Of a DNA stretch of 64,000 nucleotides, positions 7,986 to 17,029 are shown in pieces. Source of the stretch: Psychrobacillus sp. NEAU-3TGS (GTDB lineage Bacteria; Bacillota; Bacilli; Bacillales_A; Planococcaceae); contig NZ_JAPNOZ010000012.1 of NCBI RefSeq assembly GCF_029955155.1, positions 833,208 through 897,207 on the forward strand, written 5' to 3'. The notes under the pieces are model-generated. The model searched no databases, was not told where the DNA came from, and worked only from the letters and a program-made list of their open reading frames with translations. The position numbers and the translations under genes were made by a program. Every line of letters begins with the position of its first letter. Positions within the stretch are counted from its first letter, which is position 1.

Positions 7986-9548
7986 TCATTGTTCGAATGG
8001 TAAGGAGAATTCTTTTAGTTTATAAAGTTGAACACAGTTTCTACCATTCTCTTTTGCTTTATACAGAGCCTGATCTGCCTGTCTAATAAGCATTTGTAAC
8101 ATTACGCTACTATCCCCTGTTTCAATGAATGCGTTTGAAATACCGAAGCTAGAAGTTATACAAATTTCCTTACCATTAATAGTCGTACGATTTGCAAATA
8201 CTTTTTCTCGTATAAGATCAGCTACTTCGTGCGCCTCAAGTATAGAGGTATGCGGCATACATAAAATGAACTCTTCACCGCCATATCGTCCTATTACATC
8301 TGTGACTCTTAAGCTTTCTTTTGCAATACTCGTAACTTGGGTCAATACAATGTCTCCTGCTTCATGACCAAATGTATCATTCACTTTTTTAAAATGATCA
8401 ATGTCGAACATAATAACGGATACATCTCCTCCAGTTATAGCAAGATCATCTATTATCATTTCCGCTTTTTTCATAAAAAAAGTTCGATTAAGCACTTGGG
8501 TTAAACCGTCCATACTTGCTAATTGCTTTAGCTTTTCCTGTAAATACACTCTTTCCGTTACATCAGCGAAGGTTATAATCTTTCCCAGGTGCATATTCCG
8601 CTTATTTTGAATGGGTGAAAAACTAATATGAAAATAAGTAATTTTATCTGCTATACATACTTTAAAGTCATATTCTTTGCCTTCGTCAATAATTTCAGCA
8701 AGCATACTTTCTTTACCAAGTATATCCGTTAATATCTTTCCAATAGCTCGGAAATTTAAACTGGGGATAACAGTTAAAATGGCTTTATTGTAATCGACTA
8801 TCGCCCCATTTTGATTTAATACAATTACTCCTTCTTTCATACTTTCAAATACTTTATCTCTCACAATCGGCGATACATGGAACATTTGAAAGGATAAAAG
8901 CGCAACACCGTGAAAAATAAATGTAATACTCATAGACACTGGTCCAAGATCGATTCCATACGGAGTTAGATCGTTTAAATATAAACAGCTCGCTAAAATA
9001 GGTATCATAAGCCCTATCACCATTAGCAAGACTTGCATTCGGAATCTAAATTGAGATTTTTTTAACTGCCTTAATAACACAATAATTGCTATCATCAAAC
9101 ACGAAAAAACAAAGATGGAATGAATATAAAACCAAGGACCATATTCTAGTTCTAAAATAGGAGACGGTCCGTCGTTACTTAACTGCATGGAGGTGTAATA
9201 TAAATGGTGAAGATTGTTTGTGTTGAGCATAAAAATAGTCATAATCGGTATCATAAAAATCACATAATAGATCCACTGCTTCAGCTTTTGTCCTACGTAT
9301 TCAAAACACATGATTAAAACGAAGACCGGTATAAACGGTAAGGCAAGATACTCCATTCTTAGCCAAAATTGCACTTGCTCTAAGGATGTACTTGCTAGTT
9401 CGAAGGCATAAGAAAATGTAAAGATGGTCGATAATAATGTGACAAAAAAATAGGATCGTGCTCCAGGTGCTTCCTTGAGCTTTAAATGAGCGTACAAACA
9501 TAAAAAGAGGCTAATCGTCCCAGCTAATATAACTATTAGTATGTACAT
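7986..9548 (-). CDS. Membrane diguanylate cyclase (7TM, PAS, GGDEF)
   Basis: 520 residues: seven hydrophobic helices (about 1-215) resembling the histidine-kinase N-terminal 7TM sensor, a PAS domain (about 225-335), and a GGDEF domain (about 345-510). The active loop reads GRYGGEEF and DGLTQVLNRTFF opens the domain, so it should make cyclic di-GMP from two GTP. RVTD five residues before GGEEF fits an RxxD inhibitory I-site, suggesting product feedback. No EAL or HD-GYP domain is attached. The signal sensed is unknown. It is transcribed alone, convergent with cotJABC. Confidence 0.9.
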   Translation of the reverse strand: MYILIVILAGTISLFLCLYAHLKLKEAPGARSYFFVTLLSTIFTFSYAFELASTSLEQVQFWLRMEYLALPFIPVFVLIMCFEYVGQKLKQWIYYVIFMIPIMTIFMLNTNNLHHLYYTSMQLSNDGPSPILELEYGPWFYIHSIFVFSCLMIAIIVLLRQLKKSQFRFRMQVLLMVIGLMIPILASCLYLNDLTPYGIDLGPVSMSITFIFHGVALLSFQMFHVSPIVRDKVFESMKEGVIVLNQNGAIVDYNKAILTVIPSLNFRAIGKILTDILGKESMLAEIIDEGKEYDFKVCIADKITYFHISFSPIQNKRNMHLGKIITFADVTERVYLQEKLKQLASMDGLTQVLNRTFFMKKAEMIIDDLAITGGDVSVIMFDIDHFKKVNDTFGHEAGDIVLTQVTSIAKESLRVTDVIGRYGGEEFILCMPHTSILEAHEVADLIREKVFANRTTINGKEICITSSFGISNAFIETGDSSVMLQMLIRQADQALYKAKENGRNCVQLYKLKEFSLPFEQ

Positions 9549-9760
9549 TAATGATAATTACTCCATTTCCAATTACTTCATATAGTTATTTGTATTATAT
9601 AGTAGCTTATGACCCTCTGACTATACTAAAATTTTGGATAATTCATAGGTAAACTTCACGTGTCAAATGAGAAAGTTACCGTATAATCTGGCTGTCTAAG
9701 TGAACAATAATGACAACAAAAAAACTTCCCTCACTGTAGTCGAACTAGGAGGAACTATTT

Positions 9761-10489
9761 ATGAAGTCTTTAGTATGGAAGATTGGATTATTTATTATTT
9801 TAATTTTTTGTATCGCTTATGCTTCCTCCGCAATGGATAAAGGTAGACCGTATTATGAAAAGAGAGGTTATGTGCTTTGGGACATTCAGACGGAGGAAAA
9901 AATTATTGCCCTCACCTTTGACGATGGCCCCCATTCCACGTATACTACGCAAATTTTGGATTTATTAGCGCAATACAATGCCAAAGCAACATTTTTTGTG
10001 ATTGGTGAACGTGCAGAAAACATGCCTGATCTAATTTTGAAGCTGGGGCAAGAAGGGCATGAAATAGCCAACCATACGTATACCCATCCTTATAAAATCA
10101 CCCCGGAAAAGCTAGAAGATGAATTAAAAAAGACAAATGAAATCATCCATGATATTACTGGTACTTATCCGCTGTATTATCGTCCTGTAGGAGGAACTTA
10201 TGATGATCGAATCATCAATACAGCTGTAGAAAATGGCTACAGAGTGGTTATGTGGTCATGGCATCAGGATACGGAAGATTGGAAATCCCCAGGTGTGGAT
10301 AAAATTGTATCGACCGTTTTATCCGGTGCCAAACCAGGCAATATTGTATTGTTTCACGATGCAGGTGGAGATCGCTCTCAAACGGTAAAGGCACTGGAAG
10401 AAATTCTTCCAAAACTACAAGCTCAGGGATATGAGTTCGTTACTATATCAGAGCTACTAGAAATAACAAGTATGAGCTTGAAAAACTAA
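9761..10489 (+). CDS. Polysaccharide deacetylase family protein
   Basis: 242 residues: an N-terminal signal anchor (about 5-24) and a NodB-homology domain. Motifs in order are TFDDGPH (Asp54, Asp55), HTYTHP (His105 and His109, zinc ligands), RPVGGTYD in place of the usual RPPYG, WSWHQDTEDW, and LFHDAGGDRSQT. It should remove N-acetyl groups from peptidoglycan or another extracellular glycan at the outer membrane face. The altered third motif leaves the substrate uncertain. AGGAGGAACTATTT precedes the ATG. It is a single-gene unit ending in a strong hairpin shared with the MMPL gene. Confidence 0.88.
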   Translation: MKSLVWKIGLFIILIFCIAYASSAMDKGRPYYEKRGYVLWDIQTEEKIIALTFDDGPHSTYTTQILDLLAQYNAKATFFVIGERAENMPDLILKLGQEGHEIANHTYTHPYKITPEKLEDELKKTNEIIHDITGTYPLYYRPVGGTYDDRIINTAVENGYRVVMWSWHQDTEDWKSPGVDKIVSTVLSGAKPGNIVLFHDAGGDRSQTVKALEEILPKLQAQGYEFVTISELLEITSMSLKN

Positions 10490-10493
10490 CCTA

Positions 10494-10547
10494 TAACAGT
10501 ATTCTTACAAGCGGCTAGCATTAGTAAGAATACTGTTATGTTTTTTA
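10494..10547. terminator. Bidirectional terminator between deacetylase and MMPL genes
   Basis: TAACAGTATTCTTAC and GTAAGAATACTGTTA form a perfect 15-bp stem (10494-10538), followed by TGTTTTTTAG on the plus strand. The MMPL stop codon is at its edge, so it can serve both convergent genes. Confidence 0.8.
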
Positions 10548-12638
10548 GTTTTTATCTTTTTCAAATAGAACGATTAAAGCCGGCAGAAGAATACCTCTAA
10601 TTAGGAATGTATCTAATATAATTCCGACAGCGACGATGAAACCAAAGACAAAAAGGAGCTGTATGGGCTGTGTCATCAGCACGGCAAAAGTTGCGGCTAA
10701 TAGAATACCTGCTGAAGAAATAACCCCTCCTGTGTTTGTCACTGCAATTTGAACGGCTTCTTTTACATTGTGCTTTTTACGTTCTTCTAAAAACCTCGAG
10801 ATTAAAATAATATTATAATCAATTCCGAGCGCTACTAGGAAGACAAATGAATACAGTGGAACTCGATTACTAATCGTATCTATATCGAAGAATAGATTCG
10901 ATAAAAACATTCCAAGACCAAGTGCCGCTAAGAAAGATAATAATATCGTTCCCATCATATAAATCGGCATTTTGAACGATCGCGTTAAAACGATTAGCAA
11001 GGTGAAAATTAATAGAGTTTCAAGTAACACGATGACGATTAAGTCTCGATCATTTACCGATCGATCATCTACTTTAATAGCCGTCTCACCAGCGAAGAAC
11101 AGCTCTCCTTCAGCGTCGCTGGCTTTTACAATGTTCTCAGCATTTTTTACCATTTCTTCTAGCGCGTCCATGGATTTCGCGGAATAAGGACTTTCTCCAA
11201 ACGTTAATTGATATTGAACCGCAAGACCGTCTTCCGAAACTCCCGATGGACGAACAGAACTAACTAATTCTTGTTTAGACAACTGTTCCATTACACTTGC
11301 TTGAACGTCCTCTGAAATTTCACTGTCCGATTCAAACAAAACGGTCGTTGGGGCGAGATCCCCTCTCTCAAATTTCTCTTCGATTATTTCATAGCCTTCT
11401 CGAGAAGGCATGTCATCTGGGAAAGATTTGATCGTATCAAACTCATATTTCATGTTAAACATATTCAACGCTGAAACTACTAATATTATTAGTATTGAAA
11501 ATGCCGCAATTAGTGGTTTGTTCACAACAAAAGAACCGATTTTACTCCATAATGAAGTTGCTTTTACTTCTTGCTCTCCGTATTTTGGAATACGCGGCCA
11601 GAACGACTTACGCCCGAACAAAGTAAATAATGCTGGGATCAACGTTACTGAAGCAAACATAATGACGAGCATCGTCGTACCAAAAATTGGGGCAAAGTTC
11701 TTATAATCTCCAAAGTTAGCGAAAAAGAGTACAAGCATTGCAACAAATACTGTACCTCCAGCAAAAAATACTGGAATTCCGGTCTCACGCATCGCCCACT
11801 TCATCGCATCGAATTTTTGTTCATAGTTCTTCAATTCTTCTCTGTAACGAGAGAATACAAATAACGAGTAATCGATTGTTGCGGCAAATAAAAGAATGGA
11901 CATAATGGAAACCGATTGACTAGCTAATTCCAAACCATTTGCTCCTAAAATGCCGAGCAACTGATTTACAACTTGATACACAATTGCAGCTGCCAAAAGT
12001 GGAATCAGTGCCAATAAAGGAGAACGATAAATTACCATTAACAGGATCAATATAATGCCTACCGTTGATAACAATAAAACAATATCTGCCCTAGAAAATA
12101 AGTTGGTCGTATCCACAGCAATTCCAGCGGGACCAGTCATATAAACAGTAGAACCTGTTTCATCAGTTACGATTTTTTTTGTTGCTTCCAAACTAACTTC
12201 TAGTTCATCCGTTTCTAAAGATGGATCAAAACTAAAAGGAATAACAGCTGTTTTTTTATCCTCTGAGAAAAAACCTGTAAGTGCTTGAGGTGGCAAGCTG
12301 CTAAATGAAATCATTTCTTTTAATCCACTTATATTAGCAGAGCTTACTTTCTCTAAAGCCACTCCAAGGGTTTCGACATTTAATTCCCCTTCTTCCGATT
12401 GTAGAACAAGGATTCCTGGAATACTTTCCGCATCTTTAAAATGTTCATCGATATTCTTTTGAGCTATAACTGATTTGGCATCCTCCGGTAATGAATCTAC
12501 ACTAGATACTTTATATTCGCTTGCACTTGGTGCAAAAACAGTTAAAAGAACTGTAATAGCTAACCAGATTCCTAGTGTCGTCCACATTCCACTCTTTTTA
12601 GCTACAAAATCTGTAACGTGGCGTAAAGCTTTTTTCAT
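10545..12638 (-). CDS. MMPL/RND-type membrane exporter
   Basis: 697 residues in two similar halves, each with one N-terminal helix, a large extracytoplasmic loop, and a cluster of five or six helices. The transmembrane clusters carry the MMPL-type motifs IDYSLFVFSRYREE (about residues 255-268) and GIDYNIILISRFLEERKK, with the buried Asp-Tyr pair that conducts protons in MmpL3-like pumps. Related proteins export lipids, lipopeptides or drugs; substrate unknown. It lies downstream of a TetR gene with its own promoter and two operators in between, so it is very probably that repressor's target. Confidence 0.9.
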   Translation of the reverse strand: MKKALRHVTDFVAKKSGMWTTLGIWLAITVLLTVFAPSASEYKVSSVDSLPEDAKSVIAQKNIDEHFKDAESIPGILVLQSEEGELNVETLGVALEKVSSANISGLKEMISFSSLPPQALTGFFSEDKKTAVIPFSFDPSLETDELEVSLEATKKIVTDETGSTVYMTGPAGIAVDTTNLFSRADIVLLLSTVGIILILLMVIYRSPLLALIPLLAAAIVYQVVNQLLGILGANGLELASQSVSIMSILLFAATIDYSLFVFSRYREELKNYEQKFDAMKWAMRETGIPVFFAGGTVFVAMLVLFFANFGDYKNFAPIFGTTMLVIMFASVTLIPALFTLFGRKSFWPRIPKYGEQEVKATSLWSKIGSFVVNKPLIAAFSILIILVVSALNMFNMKYEFDTIKSFPDDMPSREGYEIIEEKFERGDLAPTTVLFESDSEISEDVQASVMEQLSKQELVSSVRPSGVSEDGLAVQYQLTFGESPYSAKSMDALEEMVKNAENIVKASDAEGELFFAGETAIKVDDRSVNDRDLIVIVLLETLLIFTLLIVLTRSFKMPIYMMGTILLSFLAALGLGMFLSNLFFDIDTISNRVPLYSFVFLVALGIDYNIILISRFLEERKKHNVKEAVQIAVTNTGGVISSAGILLAATFAVLMTQPIQLLFVFGFIVAVGIILDTFLIRGILLPALIVLFEKDKN

Positions 12639-12661
12639 TTTTCTCCCTCCATAACCTTATT

Positions 12662-12681
12662 AAGTGACACTAATGTCACTT
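12662..12681. promoter_or_regulatory. TetR operator, proximal to MMPL gene
   Basis: Perfect inverted repeat AAGTGACA-CTAA-TGTCACTT, 24 bases upstream of the MMPL start codon. Its inner architecture (TGACA-N4-TGTCA) is identical to the site at 12725-12738. Confidence 0.75.
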
Positions 12682-12710
12682 TCGATAAAAAAAACATAAC
12701 TACCCTTTTC

Positions 12711-12739
12711 ATTATGTGCAAAGGTGACAGTTATGTCAA
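12711..12739 (-). promoter_or_regulatory. MMPL promoter with overlapping TetR operator
   Basis: On the minus strand TTGACA (12734-12739) and CATAAT (12711-12716) are 17 bases apart. A second TGACA-GTTA-TGTCA palindrome (12725-12738) covers the -35 element and part of the spacer, so a bound repressor would block RNA polymerase. The promoter starts just beyond the tetR stop codon. Confidence 0.75.
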
Positions 12740-12742
12740 TTA

Positions 12743-13315
12743 TCATTTTTCGAACATCCCATGACTTAGTATTTCTTTGATAGAAGAAATCCATTCCGCT
12801 TGTGGTATTCCAAAATGGTTTGGTATTGCAATCGTTTGAAAAATCATACCTAGTAGAACTGCAGTAGGAATATGATTTTTAATCACATTTTCTTTCCTTC
12901 CCAATTCAATAAAACCTTGAAATTGTTCATACATATCCACATAGTATTCACTTAGCTTGGATTTGTTATCTTCCACTCTTTTTGTTGTACTAATGGGTAT
13001 TTGAGGGATGATTTCTACTACTTGATGTATATTGCTCTGTTCGAAGATGAAAGTAATTATAAGATCAAATTGCGTTTGGAAATCCCCTGACTTATCAAGG
13101 TCATTAAATTTCTTTAGAAACCTATTCATCTCATACATAAGAAATTCGGATATTAACTCATCCTTATTTTCATAATACTTATATATACTTCCTCTTGATA
13201 CATTTAAGACCGATGCTAATTTACTGAAAGTAAATGCTTCATACCCATCCGCAATAATCATTTGTTTTGTCGCGTGGAACAAATCCTCATCTGTATATTT
13301 TCGTTCACGTGCCAT
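12743..13315 (-). CDS. TetR family repressor of the MMPL gene
   Basis: 190 residues. The N-terminal helix-turn-helix reads ADGYEAFTFSKLASVLNVSRGSIYKYYENKDELISEF, a textbook TetR DNA-binding domain; the C-terminal helical half should bind a small hydrophobic ligand. The ATG at 13315 is chosen because GAGGTGAAAGAA precedes it and MARERKYTDEDL is a natural family N-terminus. The MMPL gene lies 104 bases downstream on the same strand with two matching operators between them, so the inferred role is ligand-released repression of the exporter. Confidence 0.9.
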   Translation of the reverse strand: MARERKYTDEDLFHATKQMIIADGYEAFTFSKLASVLNVSRGSIYKYYENKDELISEFLMYEMNRFLKKFNDLDKSGDFQTQFDLIITFIFEQSNIHQVVEIIPQIPISTTKRVEDNKSKLSEYYVDMYEQFQGFIELGRKENVIKNHIPTAVLLGMIFQTIAIPNHFGIPQAEWISSIKEILSHGMFEK

Positions 13316-13381
13316 TTCTTTCACCTCGCTACTTACGTAATTATAGTACATGACGCCCGTTTCATAAACATTCTCCAAATC

Positions 13382-13436
13382 AAAAATATTACAGAAGTGA
13401 TAATGGTGCTAGGCACCGGTACCCCCCTGTAATATC
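13382..13436 (-). terminator. Terminator after the dacC-type gene
   Basis: ATATTACAG (13386-13394) pairs with CTGTAATAT (13427-13435), and a second nested hairpin GGTGC-TAG-GCACC lies inside. The minus strand continues ATTTTTGATTT. The cross-shaped nesting is unusual for a simple terminator. Confidence 0.65.
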
Positions 13437-13458
13437 AGTCGAATTTCTTTTCTTTTAG

Positions 13459-14943
13459 TTATTTATAATTAGTGATTGTCGTTGCAAGTTGGTCTAAAAC
13501 CGGAATTGTGCTTGTTTTATTTTTCTCGGTTAGTACCGTGAATATAAGCGTTTCTCCGTTTTTCGTTTTAGCATACCCTGAAAGTGATTTAATATTTTCG
13601 AGACTGCCTGTTTTTGCTTGTATATTCCCCTTGGCCGGAGCTGATTTCAATCGATTACGGAGTGTTCCTCCTACAAATCGGTCGGATACTCCTGCAATCG
13701 GAAGACTTTTATAATACGTATTGTACCAAGGCTCTTTGCGAACAACATACAATAACTGCGACAGCTGGCTAGAACTAACTTTATTTGAATAAGACATACC
13801 AGATGCATCTTCAAATTTCCACTTTGTTACATCCAATCCAACCGAGGCTGCGTACTCATGCATGACCAGTAAACCTGCATTCCAGCTGCCTTCTCCATAT
13901 TTAACTTTACCCATTTCTTTGGCTAACATTTCTGCATGCGTATTATTGCTTAGTTTCATAAAAGGAATGATTAATTCTTTCAATGGCATGGACTTGCGTG
14001 ACACTAACGCTTTTGCATTTTTAGGAGTTTTTCCTTCTATAACTTTAGAAGATGCTGCAAAGGTAATACCTTTTTCCGCGAGTGATCTTTTGAAAATATC
14101 TAGCGCATAAATAGTTGGATTCGTGACGGATATCCATTCTTTTACCCCGGAAGTACCAAGTGGTGAGTTTCCAGTGATAATAACTTTATTGGTCCCCACT
14201 TGTCGCGTAATTTTTAATGTATTTTTGCTTCCTTTAGGAACTGTTTTGGAGTTATTTACAATTTTTAAAACGCTTGTAATAGGTGACATCGATACTTTAG
14301 TCGCTTTCCCGTTTGTTCCCGGCTTTGCTTCCACAATGACAGAACCTGCATCGAAATCTCCGTTAGGCGAAAGTGTTAGTGCAGAAATTGGCGCTGCATA
14401 ATAATAGGGCTCGTCCTCTGCTAATATCCCTGCAGATAAGCGAACATTATCGTACCATGTATCGTCACCGACTAAATTACCGGAAACCCTTTTGATGCCC
14501 TGTTTTGCTAAACTATTTGCAAAATTGTCAAAGTGGTTTTTCAATAATGTCGGATCCCCTTGCCCCTTTACATACAAATTGCCATTTAGTGTTCCATTTT
14601 TCAACTTACCGTCTGTTAATACAATAGTTGAAAAGCGGTAGTTCTCTCCAAGAGTTTCTAGAGCCGCAGCACCTGTCAGCAGTTTTAGAGAAGAGGCAGG
14701 AGTAATTTCTTTGTCCCCATTATATTGATAAACAATTTCTCCTGTGGATGCTTTTCGGACGGTCACACTCGACGTAGCATTTTTCATCCTACTATCTGCC
14801 ATTATATTATTTAGCTTATTTTGTAAGTTTGCATAAGAAGTGGCGGCCTCTACATTGGAATCTTCTTCTAAAGGTATAAATGCGCTACTACTGATCATCA
14901 AAAGAGCAACGAAACTAACTAAAATTTTTCTCCAAACGTTCAC
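13459..14943 (-). CDS. dacC: D-alanyl-D-alanine carboxypeptidase/endopeptidase, PBP4 (S13) family
   Basis: 494 residues with a signal peptide (MNVWRKILVSFVALLMISSS...VEA). Penicillin-binding motifs appear in order: SxxK at Ser84-Lys87 (SSLK, nucleophile Ser84), SNN in MKLSNNTHAEM, and KTG in IQAKTGSL. The large insertion between SxxK and SxN is typical of class C PBP4/DacC (peptidase family S13). It would trim D-Ala or cleave cross-links in peptidoglycan outside the membrane. Length is close to B. subtilis DacC (PBP4a). Monocistronic with its own terminator. Confidence 0.92.
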   Translation of the reverse strand: MNVWRKILVSFVALLMISSSAFIPLEEDSNVEAATSYANLQNKLNNIMADSRMKNATSSVTVRKASTGEIVYQYNGDKEITPASSLKLLTGAAALETLGENYRFSTIVLTDGKLKNGTLNGNLYVKGQGDPTLLKNHFDNFANSLAKQGIKRVSGNLVGDDTWYDNVRLSAGILAEDEPYYYAAPISALTLSPNGDFDAGSVIVEAKPGTNGKATKVSMSPITSVLKIVNNSKTVPKGSKNTLKITRQVGTNKVIITGNSPLGTSGVKEWISVTNPTIYALDIFKRSLAEKGITFAASSKVIEGKTPKNAKALVSRKSMPLKELIIPFMKLSNNTHAEMLAKEMGKVKYGEGSWNAGLLVMHEYAASVGLDVTKWKFEDASGMSYSNKVSSSQLSQLLYVVRKEPWYNTYYKSLPIAGVSDRFVGGTLRNRLKSAPAKGNIQAKTGSLENIKSLSGYAKTKNGETLIFTVLTEKNKTSTIPVLDQLATTITNYK

Positions 14944-15049
14944 TATGTACCTCCCATGTTGAATTATGTAGTTATTTGTATTTTAACACGTAATTGTCAG
15001 AAAATAAGTTGATTTATAAACTTTTCAAAAATGCGTTCTAATTGCCTAG

Positions 15050-15079
15050 TTGACATTAAATTTCTTTCTATATTATACT
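15050..15079 (+). promoter_or_regulatory. Sigma-A promoter of the padR operon
   Basis: TTGACA (15050-15055) with TATACT (15074-15079) 18 bases on, or TTATAC at 17 bases. It lies directly upstream of the palindrome cluster and the padR gene. Confidence 0.65.
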
Positions 15080-15083
15080 CAAA

Positions 15084-15149
15084 CTAACTACTTTGCTTAA
15101 CAAGGTAGTTCTTTTTTTAGAACACTATCTTGTTTAGCAATATAGTTGC
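15084..15149 (+). promoter_or_regulatory. Probable PadR operator cluster
   Basis: Two partly overlapping imperfect palindromes follow the promoter: AACTACTTTGCT and AACAAGGTAGTT around one base, and ACTATCTTG and CAATATAGT around five bases. The outer halves also pair with each other. Position between promoter and ribosome binding site fits self-repression by the PadR protein. Confidence 0.5.
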
Positions 15150-15163
15150 TAGGAGGATTATTT

Positions 15164-15508
15164 ATGTCAATTAGAAGTCAGCTGCTAAAAGGAATTTTAG
15201 ATGGATGCGTACTTGCCGTTATTGAAAAAGAACCTGTTTATGGATATGAATTATCCCGTAAATTACAGGACATTGGTTTAGCAGATGTAAGCGAAGGAAC
15301 AATTTATCCGGTTTTATTACGATTGCAAAAAAATAGACTTATTATTGGCGAAATGATGCCTTCCGAATCTGGACCAAACCGAAAGTATTACTCGTTAACT
15401 CCAGCCGGAAAGGAAGCACTAATAGTCATTTCGGAAGAGTGGAATCAATTATCCCTCCCCATTAATGCCCTACTGTCGAAAGGAGTAGATTCAAATGAAA
15501 GCAAGTGA
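15164..15508 (+). CDS. PadR family transcriptional regulator
   Basis: 114 residues with the compact PadR winged helix: LDGCVLAVIEKEPVYGYELSRKL, then EGTIYPVLLRLQKNRLI and GPNRKYYSLTPAGKEAL. The ATG at 15164 is preceded by AGGAGGATTATTT. Proteins of this length (PadR-s1) usually repress the membrane protein encoded after them. Here the next gene overlaps its end by 14 bases and encodes a HAAS/DUF1129-type membrane protein, the most common PadR partner. The upstream palindromes are the likely operator. Confidence 0.92.
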   Translation: MSIRSQLLKGILDGCVLAVIEKEPVYGYELSRKLQDIGLADVSEGTIYPVLLRLQKNRLIIGEMMPSESGPNRKYYSLTPAGKEALIVISEEWNQLSLPINALLSKGVDSNESK

Positions 15509-16166
15509 ATTAATTGCACAAAACAATCAAAAAAGAGATTTGCTTACAGAGGAAAATGAAAAGTACTACTCGAATTTATTGCTTTATATACGAACGAAAC
15601 TCAGCCTATCGGAACAACAATCGGAAGAAGTTTTAATGGAAATGTTAGATCACTTATTAGAAGGTCAAAAGGATGGAAAGACAGCTAGAGATATTTTCGG
15701 AGATGATCCAAAAAGCTATGCAGATGAAATCATTAGCCACTTACCTGAGGAAGAAAAAAAGAACTCGTTAAAATTTGTTAGCCAAGTAGCAGTAAATTTA
15801 TTAGGCTGGTTCTTGGTTATTCGAAGTATCGCCCTTCTCGTTATCGGACAAATGCAGGAAGTCGATTCGAGGGTGTTTATCATCCCATCGTTTATTATAT
15901 TAGTATTAATTGCTTTAATGGTTAGCGCGGGAGTAAAAGTAATTTTTAGTTTGATCCATCAATCATTATTCAATGAAAAATCCAGCGATAAAAAACTAAT
16001 GGTAAAAGCCGGTTTATTCGGAGCGGGCGGATTTCTAATTATTATGGCTGCAAGCTACTTTATGAAAGACTTTGGTCCTTCCTTTGAATTTCCTTGGATC
16101 GCCTCTTTAGGAGTCGGGGCAGTGTTGGTACTTATATCTTGGATTATGAAAGGGAGAAAAAAATGA
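15495..16166 (+). CDS. HAAS/DUF1129-type membrane protein
   Basis: 223 residues: a soluble N-terminal helical domain (about 1-90) with LLYIRTKLSLSEQQSEEVLMEMLDHLLEGQKDGKTA, typical of HAAS signalling domains attached to PadR partners, then four hydrophobic helices (about 95-120, 128-152, 170-190, 200-218). It overlaps padR and shares an ATGA junction with the next gene, so the three are coupled. Members of this group are thought to sense membrane or envelope conditions; direct function is unknown. Confidence 0.8.
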   Translation: MKASELIAQNNQKRDLLTEENEKYYSNLLLYIRTKLSLSEQQSEEVLMEMLDHLLEGQKDGKTARDIFGDDPKSYADEIISHLPEEEKKNSLKFVSQVAVNLLGWFLVIRSIALLVIGQMQEVDSRVFIIPSFIILVLIALMVSAGVKVIFSLIHQSLFNEKSSDKKLMVKAGLFGAGGFLIIMAASYFMKDFGPSFEFPWIASLGVGAVLVLISWIMKGRKK

Positions 16167-16978
16167 CGAAGTTTGAAGATATATTAAATTGTATTATAGT
16201 AGATGATTTGAAACTTGTATCATTTGATATTTTAGATGATATGATTGAAAATATCGGTTCAACAGACCCTTTTTTAAGAGATAAATTAATATACACTGCT
16301 TTTTGGACGTTAATTTTTAAAGATCATCTAAATAAACAGCAGCTGGAATATATTTTAAATAAGCTACTAGAAAATGAATTACTAGTAAAGAATATCGAAC
16401 AATCTTCGTCCGACTTTGTGTTTACACGATCGTTCACTTCTCTTGTATACGCTGCCATATTAGAATACGATTCGAGCAAACAAGTAGTCGATGAGGATCT
16501 AGTAAGAAAAGTAATAGATACTACTCATGACTATATGACAAAAGAGAATGATCTAAGAGGTCATGTAGCTCAAAAAGGTTGGGCTCATGCAGTAGCACAC
16601 GGGGCGGATTTGTTAGATTCATTGATCAAACATCCATTAGCAACTGAAGAGGATGCACGAAAAGCGCTACAACATATCACTCGATTTATCACAATCGCTA
16701 ATGGTTACCAAGACGACGAAGAAGAACGCTTATCTTATGCGTTTGTAACGCTAACAAAGCATCACTTTCAGGAATCAGAGATCACTAATTGGTTACTAGG
16801 GCTTCATCAATCACTTATTGATAAACAAGCAAAGGCCGACGATGCATTACAACCCTATTACGCAAAACTAGCATTTAAAAACTTCTTGAAATCCACATAC
16901 TTCTTACTTGAAAAAGAAGCTATTCAAAGTGATTTGAAAGAGACAGTTAAACAACTAGTATTGAAATTACTCTATTAG
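16163..16978 (+). CDS. DUF2785 domain protein
   Basis: 271-residue, largely alpha-helical protein resembling the DUF2785 family. Visible signatures are DPFLRDKLIYTAFWTLI near the N-terminus and RGHVAQKGWAHAVAHGADLLDSLIKHP in the middle. The family has no assigned biochemical function; the repeated helix pattern suggests a protein-binding solenoid. The ATG at 16163 overlaps the stop of the HAAS gene and has AAAGGGAG upstream; an in-frame start at 16094 lies inside that gene and is rejected. Third and last gene of the padR operon. Confidence 0.82.
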   Translation: MTKFEDILNCIIVDDLKLVSFDILDDMIENIGSTDPFLRDKLIYTAFWTLIFKDHLNKQQLEYILNKLLENELLVKNIEQSSSDFVFTRSFTSLVYAAILEYDSSKQVVDEDLVRKVIDTTHDYMTKENDLRGHVAQKGWAHAVAHGADLLDSLIKHPLATEEDARKALQHITRFITIANGYQDDEEERLSYAFVTLTKHHFQESEITNWLLGLHQSLIDKQAKADDALQPYYAKLAFKNFLKSTYFLLEKEAIQSDLKETVKQLVLKLLY

Positions 16979-16986
16979 AAAGTAAA

Positions 16987-17017
16987 GGTGCTCCAGCAAG
17001 CTGCGAGCGCCTTTTTT
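16987..17017 (+). terminator. Terminator of the padR operon
   Basis: GGTGCTC (16987-16993) pairs with GAGCGCC (17005-17011), with one G-T pair, followed by six Ts, nine bases after the DUF2785 stop. Confidence 0.75.
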
Positions 17018-17029
17018 GATTTCCAAATC

